Shown one piece after another: positions 30,731-42,700 of a stretch of 64,000 nt of DNA. The stretch is from assembly GCA_965153355.1 (NCBI GenBank), contig OZ231128.1:51522001-51586000 (forward strand). Direction: 5' to 3'. Source of the DNA: Flaccisagitta enflata. Lineage: Eukaryota; Chaetognatha; Sagittoidea; Aphragmophora. The position numbers were made by a program, and so were the translations under genes. The notes below the pieces were generated by a model, which was not told the origin of the DNA, searched no databases, and saw nothing but the letters and a program-made list of their open reading frames with translations. How positions within the stretch are numbered: position 1 is the stretch's first letter; every line of letters starts with the position of its first letter.

Positions 30731-33700
30731 GTACATGCTCTCGAGCTCTCTGAACGTAAAGCATGTCTCATTCATCATTCTGACATGCTTCACGTGTTTA
30801 ATGTTGTAACTAGGCCGCCTTGTGCTGTCGTAGCAGGTCATCTGGAGTTGAAGGGAATGAGGGTCTTATAAAATTAGTTAAGGATGCGTCTTTTAATTAA
30901 ATTTGAATAACAGATTGGTATGGTTAAACAAGCTTGCAAACAACACAATTTGTCAGTACTGTTGAACCCCGCTGTAACAGCTTTTAAGACAGTTTTAAAT
31001 CATCTGTTTTAAGTGGAAATTTGTTTCAGCCAAAAAAGGAAATAAAGCAGGCTGAAAAGATTATGAATTTGCATTTATTATACACAGTTCCGTTTTAAGC
31101 GGGTCCCTTAAAGCGGGGTTCAACTGTATAGGGACATCTCGTGAATAAGTATGCAATGATGAAAGAAAAATCCCTAAAAACAAAAGAAATCTTTGACTTG
31201 TTAAGAATATTTCTGTTGGAATCTCTGACATATAATAGTTGATACTGTTTAGAGGCCGATTTTTGCGGTACACAACTTTAGTCATGCTAGTGCTCGTCTT
31301 GTGTGAATGCGGTTGTGGAAGTCCACAACTTGCCCGAAAGACGACCTGTTTTCACTTTCCACGAGTCCTTGACTCAATTTTTCCGTCCTTTCTCAGGTCA
31401 TCACGGTCATCATCACTTCGCTCTGGGTTCCGGCAGCGGCAGCGGCGGATCCGGCGGTTCTACCGGCGGAGGAACGACTTCTGGTTCTTCGCCGGAAATG
31501 GAGTCTCCGGCCGGGAGCCTTTCGCCGGATCAATTGGCAGATCTCAACGCCGGAACAGATTCGCTTTCTTTAGGTAAGTTCCGTTGATGAAAATTTTAGG
31601 TGCGTCATCGGATCTTTGGAAGGTCTGTTTCTGACCGTCGGTTACGCTTTTCCAATAGGAAAGCAGGTGACGAGCTTGTCCCCAATTTCTATACCAACAC
31701 CACCGCGGTATCCGATGTTGATTTTGCTATTCTTGTTGTTATGCTTTTTTCTGTTGGTTTTTTTTTTCTATTTGCTAATTATTTTTATTTTTGTTCTTGA
31801 CTTAACATTGTTTTGCTGTTGTTCTTGCTAATGTTTTTGTTGTTTTTACTGCTTTTGATGTTGTTTATGGTGTTGCTCATGTTGTCCCTGCTCTTGTCAT
31901 GGCTGCTGTTGTTGGAGTGGCAGTAGCTCTAGTGTTGCTGCTTATATTCTTTTTCCGCAGATGCTGCTATGTTGTTTTTGTTGCTACTAGTTTTAATGCT
32001 GCCGCTGTGGTTGTTGCTGCAATAATTTTCGTTTTTGCTGCTTCCACTGTAATTGTTGCTGCTTCCTCTGTCATCGTTTGTCGCTGTTGCCTCTATAGTG
32101 GCTTTTATTTTTACTGCCTCTGTAATAGGACAGGGGTTCTGACACAAATTTTGGCAGATCCTTCTTGTTAACGGCACTTTGGCTCAAAATCAATGTAGTA
32201 TTAATGTTCTGTCTTCAAAAGTCGCATTGGGTATCAGGAAATTGTGACCGCCGCCCCCCCACCCCCCCTCAGAAGGTGGTGACCGCTAAAGATTAAGCAA
32301 TTCGCCTTCTTTTGCTAATAAATTCTAAATGGATCATTCAAAAAGCCTGGTGATGGTCTCATTTGAAAGGTATTTACGTGGAGAGCATGAAAGATTACTG
32401 ATATGAAAGAGGGGTCCCAAGGGGGGCCCGTAAGGGGCCCCTAAAGTGACTGAAGGGGACCCCAAATCATCCAATACATGAAAATGTGCAATGATTTGTT
32501 AAAAAAACTAGGTAATGGTGTCATTTAAAACATTTCTACGCATAGAATATGAAAAATTACTGATATGGAAGAGGGGGCTCCAAAGGGGCCTGTAAAGAAC
32601 CCCAAAGAGGTTAAAGGGGCCCTTGAAGGATCTATAACCATGAAAATGTAGATTGGACTCTTTGATATATCTGATTGTGGTGTTTTTGGAAGGTATCTAT
32701 GTGGAGAACATGAAATGTTATTGACATGGATGATTGGGTCCCTAGGTGGCCGCTTAGGGCCCCCAAAGGGATTGAAGAGGACCCTAAAGGATCTAAAGTC
32801 TTGAAAATTTAAAATGAAATGTTCAAAACATCTGGTAGTGTTCTCATTTGGAAGGTATTTACATAAAAAACATGAAACATTACTGATATGGAGAATGTGT
32901 TTCCCAGGGGGCCCCTAAGGAGCCGCTAAGGAGTCAAAGAGGGCCCCAATGAATCCAAAATCATGAAAATCTTGAATTGTCATAGTTTTCTCTTAAAGAC
33001 AAACCAGAATAAACAAACAGATAGGTATACAGACAGACAGACGGACAAAAAGATACAGACAAATGGGCGGATAAACCAAGAGAGTGAAAGTGCAGAGTGT
33101 GGAGTTCAGTTGAGTTTAGCTGGGCAATCAGTTATGGATGTCAACTCCTGGCAATTGTCACAATCGCTTTTCGACGCGAGAACCCGATATACCACCACGT
33201 CAACAGTGTTACTGCTATGTGTATTGCATTGTGACAAGTTTTTGGAGTTTGATGACCTACCTAACTACCTGGATTACCTTGCCAAACCATTTTTTGTTGC
33301 CACCTCTACCCCTAGGGGGCCTAAAAATAAGGTCAAAATGGCCACATTGAGATGTCCGAATTTTGTCCGGACAAACAAATAACAAGCAAAACCTATAAAA
33401 GAATAGGTTGCCAGATCATTTCTCAGCTTTTAATCAGTTATCATCAATCCGATGTGATGTCCAAAAAATTTCATCCTCCTGCGCAAATGCTAAGTTGTTC
33501 AAATATCGTATTATCATCAATTTTTGATCCCCCTAATTTTTTTCCCATGTCACTGCAAAATCTGAGTATGCCGATTATCTTTTTTAAATACACTATAAAT
33601 TTTAAAAGTTAATCAGTTATCAGGTTTCTATCTTAAAGAGGACTACTTGACGGACATATGCTCCAAATTTCATGCCACTGTGACCCTCCAAACCCGCGTA

Positions 33701-36700
33701 ATAACACTTTTTATCAAGCGTGATTATTCCGCACACCCCACCAGCTCTTCTGTCACGCTCATGTCACGCATTAAGTCTGTCACCGTCACGCCATTGTGAA
33801 ACTGCTGATGGAAATTTGGATGACACGATGAGAAAGAGCATGAAATTTTGCATCTACATTCAAAATTTCAGGTCTTAACTCTCGGGCATTCAGCCATACT
33901 GAAATTTTCAATGTGATTGGTTGGTAAATTGTTGCAGAATAATCACGCTTCACGATGAATCTTCGTAGTTAATTCTTTGTTTCCACACAGCGCTTCTCAC
34001 ACCAATACGCGATGCTTTTGTATCTTAATTTGGTAAAATCAAAATTGGCATATCTCAGGAACAATTTGAGCTAGCCCATTGAAACTTAGCATGGTTGATA
34101 CCTAGATCAAGAGGGCCCTTTGCCTAGATTCTGATGCGACCTAAAGAATGTTATGCAGTCCAACCAGACCAACCAGCCTACCAGATGAAAAAATGAAAAA
34201 ATGGCATAACTTCCATAATAATTGTCCGATCTGGTTGAAATTTTGCATGAAGCTTCCTTTAAAGGTTCCTCATCACTGGCTTGAATAAAAGCTTGGGTAA
34301 AAATTTTTTTTCTCCAACAGCCCACCCAGCCAGAAATGGTACTTATAGAGATTTTTTTAAAAAACTAAAAATTTCAAAATTTCTTAGCAACATATGATCA
34401 CACATGATTGCTTGAACGTTATCAATAAGAATTTTACTGTCATATTGATTTCTTTATTTTATTTAGCTAAATTCTTTAGTAATAAAACTGCCAATATTAC
34501 CTTTTTAAGCCTAATTTGCATGAAAAGTGAGCTGGTATAAGAAAATCCAAATATGGATTCATATGTTATAACAGGTAAGCTACATGATGATGTATGGTTT
34601 TGTTCAATTTTCAAACATGAAAAATTGATGAATTTCACCCCGTCCATGGTCGGCTTTCCATGACACTAGCCTCCTATCTTTCGGAGATCTTTTTCAACCT
34701 AACACAATGATTCTAAGATTATTCACCGCTCAAGTGGATCATCTAAAACTTCACGAAAAACTGTTTACCTGCACCGCTATCGCTCTGCTTGTGAATTTTC
34801 CACTGTGAAAATTGCTGAATTCAGCCAGCCGATTCAGGAAAAGCTTTTCAATTGCTTGACAAGTGGGCAAACAAAATTTGGCCAATTTCTCTGGACCATC
34901 AAAAGCTGCGTTCACTTTACTTCGAGCCTTACTTCGCGAGCCTAACTGACAACAACAATACGGAAAAAATGAAAGAAAAAAAACCACAAACAGAAATTGG
35001 TGCAACATTTTCAGCAAACAAGAGCGAACAATTGTATCAGGCATAGATTCTACATTTTTAGTCGGGACACGCGACTCAACACCTTGCCATGTTGGTCGGT
35101 CGGTATGTCGGTAGGTTGGTATGTCCATCCATCCATCCGTCACATTTTTGAATTTAAGCGCTTTTTGCATGACTGCTTTTGTCCAACCGTCTGCGACTGG
35201 ATTGCCATGTATCCAACCTTGATCTAATCAAGGGAAAATCTTCACACATAGGAGTTTACATCCATAACTGATTGCCCAGCTAAACTCAACTGAACTCCAC
35301 ACTCTGCACTCTCACTCTCTTGGTTTGTCCGCCCATTTGTCTGTCTGTATTTTTGTCCGTCTGTCTGTCTGTATACCTATCTGTTTGTTTATTTCGGTCT
35401 GTCTTTTAGAGAAAACTATGACAATTCAAGATTTTCATGATTTTGGATTCATTGGGGCCCTCTTTGACTCCTTAGCGGCTCCTTAGGGGCCCCCTGGGAA
35501 CCAAATTTTCCATATCAGTAACATTTTATGTTTTTTATGTAAATACCTTCCAAATGAGACCACTACCAGATTTTTTGAACAATTCATTTTAAATTTTCAA
35601 GACTTTAGATCCTTTGGGGTCCTCTTCAATCCCTTTGGGGGCCCTAAGCGGCCACCTAGGGACCCCATCATCCATGTCAATAACATTTCATGTTCTCCAC
35701 GTAGATACCTTCCAAAAACACCACAACCAGATTTATCAAAGAGTCCAATCTACATTTTCATGGTTATAGATCCTTCAAGGGCCCCTTTTAACCTCTTTGG
35801 GGTTCTTTACAGGCCCCTTTGGAGCCCCCTCTTCCATATCAGTAATTTTTCATATTCCATGGGTAGAAACGTTTTAAATGACACCATTACCTAGTTTTTT
35901 TAACAAATCATTGCACATTTTCATGTATTGGATGCTTTGGGGTCCTCTTCAATCACTTTAGGGGCCCTTAGGGGCCCACCTTTGGACCCCTCTTTCATAT
36001 CAGTAATCTTTCATGTTCTCCACGTGAATACCTTTCAAATGAGACCATCACCAGGCTTTTTGAATGATCCATTTAGAATTTATTAGCAAAAGAAGGCGAA
36101 TTGCTTAATCTTTAGAGGTCACCACCTTCTGAGGGGGGGTGGGGGGGTGGCGGTCACAATTTCCTGATACCCAATGCGACTTTTGAAGGCAGAACATTAA
36201 TACTACATTGATTTTGAGCCAAAGTGCCGTTAACAAGAAGGATCTGCCAAAATTTGTGTCAGAACCCCTGTCCTACTCTGTAATTGTCGTTCGTGCTGTT
36301 GTAGGTATTTTTGTTGTCCCAAATGTCTGTTGGTTGCTCTGTGTTCTGACAGCGCAATTCAGGCCTGTTTTCTTAAGTGACTTTTTTCAAGTACAGTAGA
36401 TCTCGTCTAGACTTGAGATAACGGGGGCAAGCATTGTGGAAAGACGAATGAAGGCAGGGGAGCGATATTTGGATCATAGACTAATCAAAGGATGCTTAAT
36501 TCCCCATGATAGCTGGTTGCCATGGAAACACATTTCCATGTATTCTCGCTAAAGTATCAATATTTTGAGAGATTTTTTTAGGGAACATTGCTTAAAATAA
36601 AATTTGCTACAACTTTCCCACAGTATGTTCTGTAAGAATGTCGCTCGTTTGGCCGTTGCTAGGGAGCGTATCGATGTGTGACAACCCCTAGCAACCGTTA

Positions 36701-39700
36701 AATGAGCGACATTCTTACATACTGTAAAGAAAATTTTATTTTAAACAATGTTCCTTAAAATCTCTCAAAATATTGATATTTAAGAGATCTATGGAAATGT
36801 GTTTCCATGGCTACCAGTATCATGGTTCGTGCATTGTAGTTATTAGTCTATTGTAAAATATCACTCCCCTGGCTTCATATGTTTTCCTACAATGCTTGCC
36901 CCCTTTATCTCAAGTCTAGACGAGATCTACTGTACCACTTTCACTCATCAAAAGCTCAACATGTTTTGATAAACAGACGCTAATTTCATTCTTGATTAAT
37001 GATGACGTTCGAATCACAAATTTCAATGATCCGACCCACACTTGTTACATTTGTTTATAGTCATCTAAAAAAAATGCCTGAAAAAAAAGATTCTGATTTG
37101 ACGGTTCGATGAAGTGAAACTGAAAGATCGATATTCGAGTATACTTTGCATCTCCATGTTAGAGGTTTGCGATTTTTCCTTGTGCGTTTGTCTTAGATGG
37201 CCCCAATGTTCTTTTCTTCACTGTCTGTTGATCAATCATCCTTCAATACTGGAGGCCACCGACCAATCCCACTATCTATAAAGCCTGTGCGGTGCCCGTA
37301 TGTGCTTATATAAGCCTGCGTTGATTCATTCTTGACCACTCAGTATTGTCTTGTTGACCCCAGGTCCTTACGTTTCGCATCCAAGATCGTCTCGGTCTCA
37401 ATCCGCTTCTTTGTTGGCGACCTCTTCCCCCCAAGCATTGTCTGTCAATGCCTCGCATCGACCTTATCCAGGAAGTGCACCGCCAGGTAATGGAGAAAGA
37501 GTGGTTGCCTGATTATGTTTGGAATTCGACCATCGGTAGAGCTTTTAGCCGGTTTTCCATAGCCAATTTTCCCAATTCATCGTCTTACTATAGTCAGCTT
37601 AGACTCGCTTAGATTAACCCTCATCCCTTTGTCCCCACCCTTCCCATATTGCAGTTGCCAACAACATCGTATCGGCTGCTCCAGGGGCTGGTCAATTTGC
37701 CGGATCATCTGGCGCAGCCGATCCACGCCGGAAGCAAGTCAACGTAGTCGAACCGGGACACAAGCCAAAGCCGACTTCTAAGAAGAAAGTCCCTCAACAT
37801 GCTGATCTGGTCTGTCTCTGCTTGCTTAAACATGTATAATAATATTCATTTATTTATCACATTTGAAATCAGAAAAAGACTGAGCTAAATGAGCTAGAAT
37901 GCTCAAAAGCACACTGTCAGATGAGCAGCCATGCTCATAAACATGTTTTATTGTATTTGCATGCTCAAACAAACATACACTCCTTTATTGATCCTACTCA
38001 AAGTCATAATCGGGAAAAAAGTCGAAGTCAGTCTTCGACTTTTTGACATATTCGAGAGAAATAGGGTTTTTATTTTTATTGGGAAGTTGGTAATCTCCAT
38101 TGACCGAATGAGCCCCTCAATGAAATTGATACGGTGAGTAAATTAGATAATTCTCTTTCATTTGGCGCCAAGCAGAATGCTCTACATCAAATATTTTTTG
38201 CGTTATGATTTTTTAAAGATTTATTTGCGAAAAATTTGAATGAATTTTTTTTTTTTTTATGATTTTGTGTAAGATCAATGAAGGAGTGTACTTATGTTTA
38301 CCAAGCCCGGGCGATTTTGCATTTTCTTTAACAATACAATACACTATACAATTTTTCAAAGTATTGGGCCAATACAATACAATACCAATACAATACAATA
38401 TTTTAAAGAATTGTACCCAATATATAACAATATTTTAATTCACTTAATAAAGAATCTTTGTTTAATCTTAAATAAATAGTTGAACTCATTTTTTATATAC
38501 TTGATCAAAAAAGAATTTTTGAATATTCTTTTTAACTTTCATTTATCTATCAATATTCTTTTCATATATCTTTTATCTTTGCTTCTTTAGGTAAGTCTCT
38601 TTGTCTGTGTTTGTCCCTGTGTGTGTGTGTGTGTGTCTCTCTCTCTCTCTCTCTTTTTCTTTCTCTCTTTCTCTCCTCTTTCTCTCTTTCTCTCTCTCTC
38701 TCCCCTTGAGTGTACTGACCCAGAATTAGATCTGAGGGAAAATCGATCTTTCCTCCTCATCTTCTTCATCTTCCAGACCTCATCCTCTTCTTTTTCACTT
38801 TTTTTCTGCACTTCCTAAAAAATCGATCTCTCCTCATCCTCCTCATCCACCTTACCTTATCCTCTTCTTCTTCCCTTCTTTTATTTTTCACCTGTCTGTT
38901 TGACCTTTCTAAGAATTTTACTATTTTCTTAAAAAAATTATTGTATTGTATTGTATTGGGAAAATAACAATAACCATAGCAAGTATTGGGTAAACCCAAT
39001 ACTTACAAGTATTGTAAATACAATACAATACCCAATACGAATCGCCCGGCCTTGATGTTTACTTGAGCATGCAAATACAAAAAAACATGTTTATGAGCAC
39101 AGCTGCTCATTTGTGAGGGTGTTTTTGAGCATTTTAGCTCATTTAGCTCACTTAGCTCAGTTTATTCTTTCTAATTTTAAATATGATGAATAGCTAAATA
39201 TTTTTATATTTGATTCAGCAAGCAACTAAAAAAAACATGTCAGTGAGCAGAGCTGCTCATCTGTGAGGGCGTTTTTAAGTATTCTAGCTCATTTAGCTCA
39301 TTTAGCTAGTTCTTTTTCTCTGATGTTGAATAGGATGAATAAATTGATGTTTTGATTTAAGCATGCAAATACAAACAAGGTCATTTCACTTTCAAAAAAA
39401 GTCAAACAAGGTCAAACTAGGTCAAACTAGGTCAAACTAGGTCAAACAAGGTCAAACAAGGTCAATCAAGTCAATCAAGTCAATCAAGTCAAACAAGGTC
39501 ATTACACTTTCAAAAAAAGTCAAGCAGACAGATAGACAAACAATTTTTTTTCTCAAAAAGACAGTCAAAACAGCATTTACTAGTCCAAGTTTCTTCTCCA
39601 CTACTCAAAGACATGAAAAATGGGGGGGTCGGTAACAACAAACTTTGGAAATGCCAGTTGGACATATGGCCAAAGTGTGCACAAAAACAATATATAAACA

Positions 39701-42700
39701 CATGTGAAAGGAAAAAGGGGTAACACCATATCATTTACAGTCGTGCCACACCCCTTATTTACATTATAATGAATAGGGAGAAGGAAGAGGAAGCTCCTAT
39801 ACTTTACTATGGGAAAGGTAGGGTTGGCACGACTGTAAATGAAAAAGTCTCATGAACTTTTCCTTTTGGTTATTAGGTTGATTTGTGATTGCGCATGGTG
39901 TGTTGATATGTCCGATTGGCATTGCCAAAGTTGGTTGATACCGACCCCCCCGATGAAAAACTGGATAAAAAGCCATTAAAACAACTTTGTGACCGACCGA
40001 CGGACCGACGGATCGAAAAGTGGCTTATAGAGTCGCTTAGCACGCGACTAAAAAGCATGTCAGTGAGCAAAGCTGGTTGTCTGGTTGAATAATTTTGAAT
40101 ATTTTAGCTCATCTAGCTCATTTGGCTTGGTCCTATTTTTCTTTGATTTTCATAGCAATCAACAATACAAATTGCTTTTGATTTGATCTAACAAATAAAT
40201 AAATTTCAGCGATTAATGATAAAAGCATGGTGAAAAGTGACCAATGCTTATGACTTTTTTCCTCACGGCGACAGCCGCCATTACCGGTAAATCGAAAAAA
40301 ATTCAGTTTGAATTCAATTTGAATTTTTGAAAAATAAATCTTTAAAAAATGATAACGCAAAAAGTTTTTGTCTTAGAGCATTCTGCTCGTCGCCAAATGA
40401 AAGAGAATTATCAAATTTACTTACCCTATCAATTTCATCGGAGGCCCCGATCGGTCAATTGAGAGACTCAACGAAAACTATGTTTCTTTTGAATATGTCA
40501 AAAAGTCGAAGACTGACTAGCTGTAAAATTTATTTTCACTCATATCATTAGAATATTAGCTTTAAAGGAAACCAAAGCCCAGGGTTCTTCAACCTAATAG
40601 TGTAACTGTAGGAGACCCTCTTTGTACTGGCCCTATTGTTCCCAACGTACTGTTGACTCTTGTGGAGTCACGATTTGACTCGTAGGGGCTACTCGCTACC
40701 TAATGTTGCGATCTTTATTGGTGCAGGATGCCAAATATGACAACATAACTCGAGAGTAGCAATTCAATTAAATACTGACATTCCTTACTTTCACCCTCTC
40801 AGGATGTTAGCAAAGAGTTTCTGCGCGCTAAAGAAGAAGGATTGGTACGTTTGGATCTAAGTCGCTCCCAAATTTCCACACTCCCTTCTTCCATCAAAGA
40901 CGTCACTTGCTTACAAGAGATTTTCCTCTACGGCAACAAACTGCAAAGCCTACCCACCGAAATAAGCTGCCTGTCTAATCTGAGGGTATTCTTGACTAGA
41001 CTGTAACAAACTAAACAAGGCCGGATACACGGCTTCCCCAGTCGCGTGCGGGTGGGTGGGGGCCATATTTGACCGGAGCATTTGGGCAGGAGCAGTATGG
41101 TCAAAGAATAAAAAACTTATAAAAAAAGTAAGGTATGACCGACCAACCCACCGACCGATGGACAAAGCGTGGTGTAGAGTCGCGTAGCACGCGACAAAAA
41201 ATGAGCAGACAAATGAATAATGAAAGATTGTCTTGATGAATATGAATTAACAATTGGACGAATGTCTCCTAATTTGGATCTTAAGGACGAGCTGAAAATA
41301 GATTAAATGGTCTATAAAAGAATGAATGAATGATCGAGTGAATGAATGCTTGAATGAAAAAAAAAGGATGAATGAATGATAGAATTATGAAATGCATGAA
41401 TGAATGAACGGTTGAATGAATGGACAGACTGGACAGTTAATCTTCATCCGCATCCCTCCACCCCCCCCCTAAACAGACACTGGCGTTGCAAGAGAACAAC
41501 TTGACGACTCTGCCTGAATCGATGTCCTCGCTGAAGGGAACGTTGACCTTTTTGGATTTACGCCATAACAAGTTGGTCGAGATTCCTCCCGTCATCTACA
41601 AGCTGAAAGCGTTGACTCATCTCTATCTTCGTTTCAACCGAATCCGCATCATCGACGAAGAACTCGCCAACTTAAAGGTTGTTTTGACCTCTTTTTAGTT
41701 AGATGCGTTCTACCTGTCCATGTTCATGCCCAGAGATGCAGATTCCTGGTAGCTGCAGATACTTGGTAGCTGAGTAGGCAAGGCCAAAGGTGCGGCGGAT
41801 GCGGCAGGATAGGAAAGGAAGTGAAAAAGAAGAGAAAAAGAATACAGGAAAGAAGAAAGAATAAAAGTGCCACAGGTAGGAAACAAGGCCAGATACACGG
41901 CAAGACAGTCGCGGACGGTTGGCCAGTAGCAGTAATGTGAAAAACCCCCGGAATTCAAAAACGTGACGGACCTACCGACAGACGGACGGACCTACCGACC
42001 GACACGGCAAGGTGTTGTTACAGGTCCGCGACTAAAAAGAAATAGGGAAAGAAAGAAACAATATACAGGGTGGGGTCAGCTTAAAACTTTTTAGAAACTT
42101 TTTAGCGACTTTTTGGCAACTTTTTAGCAGTTTTTTAGCAACTTTTTAGCACCGGGGTTTCCCTTAAAATTTTTGGGTGCTAAAAAGAATTTAGCAAGAT
42201 TTTAGCACTTTTTTTCTGCTAAAAAGCTTGTTTTTTGCTTAAAAGTTGCTAAAGATATTTGCCAATGGACATTCTTGCTAAAAAGTTAATTGTTAAAAAC
42301 TTTTCTGCCTGAACTTTTTTTTGCTAAAGAGTGTTTTGTTAAAAACATTTTGATATAAAATTTTTTTGCTAAAAAGTTTTTTATTACTAAAAAGTTTCTT
42401 GCTAAAATCTTTTTTGCAATTCTTTTTTAGCAAGGTTCAAACCTGAACCTTTTTAGCATTTTTGGGCTTTTAGCAGTTTTTGTTTTAGCAATTATTGACC
42501 AGTCTCGAAGATTCTAGATCGACGGACGGACTAATGGATGGACGGGCGGATGGACCAACGGATGGATGGACAAATCTCTTATACACTGTGCTTTCAATCA
42601 AAATCAGAGTGAAAAATCATATAACTGTGGGTTTCTCCGCATTGTTGTGTAGGGTTGGGGTGTGATAACATGTAACTAGTCAAAATAAAATCATTCACCG

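Larger units (their letters stand above)
32126..36275. mobile_element. 4.15-kb foldback element with 8-bp target duplication
   Basis: Ends TAGGACAGGGGTTCTGACAC and its reverse complement; flanked by CTCTGTAA at 32118-32125 and 36276-36283. Arms of about 1.02 kb (to 33148, and from 35248) contain four tandem ~162-bp units each, with 'CATGAAAGATTACTGATATG' and 'AAGGGGCCCCTAAAG'. An 8-bp duplication points to hAT-type mobilisation. The 2.1-kb spacer holds an exon-like stretch (34769-34945) and a hairpin-end repeat. Lies in SHOC2 intron 2. Confidence 0.85.
37827..40550. repeat. Nested inverted-repeat complex in SHOC2 intron 4
   Basis: 38020-38250 is inverted at about 40320-40530 (GTCGAAGTCAGTCTTCGAC; CTCTTTCATTTGGCG). 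A ~150-bp block with GAGCTAAATGAGCTAGAAT at 37860-37985 recurs inverted at 39055-39200, 39225-39375 and 40060-40200. Inside, 38305-39053 has its own ends (GCCCGGGCGATT / AATCGCCCGGCC) and CAATA-rich tracts. A CT tract lies at 38626-38702 and about ten GTCAAACAAG units at 39390-39500. Confidence 0.7.
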
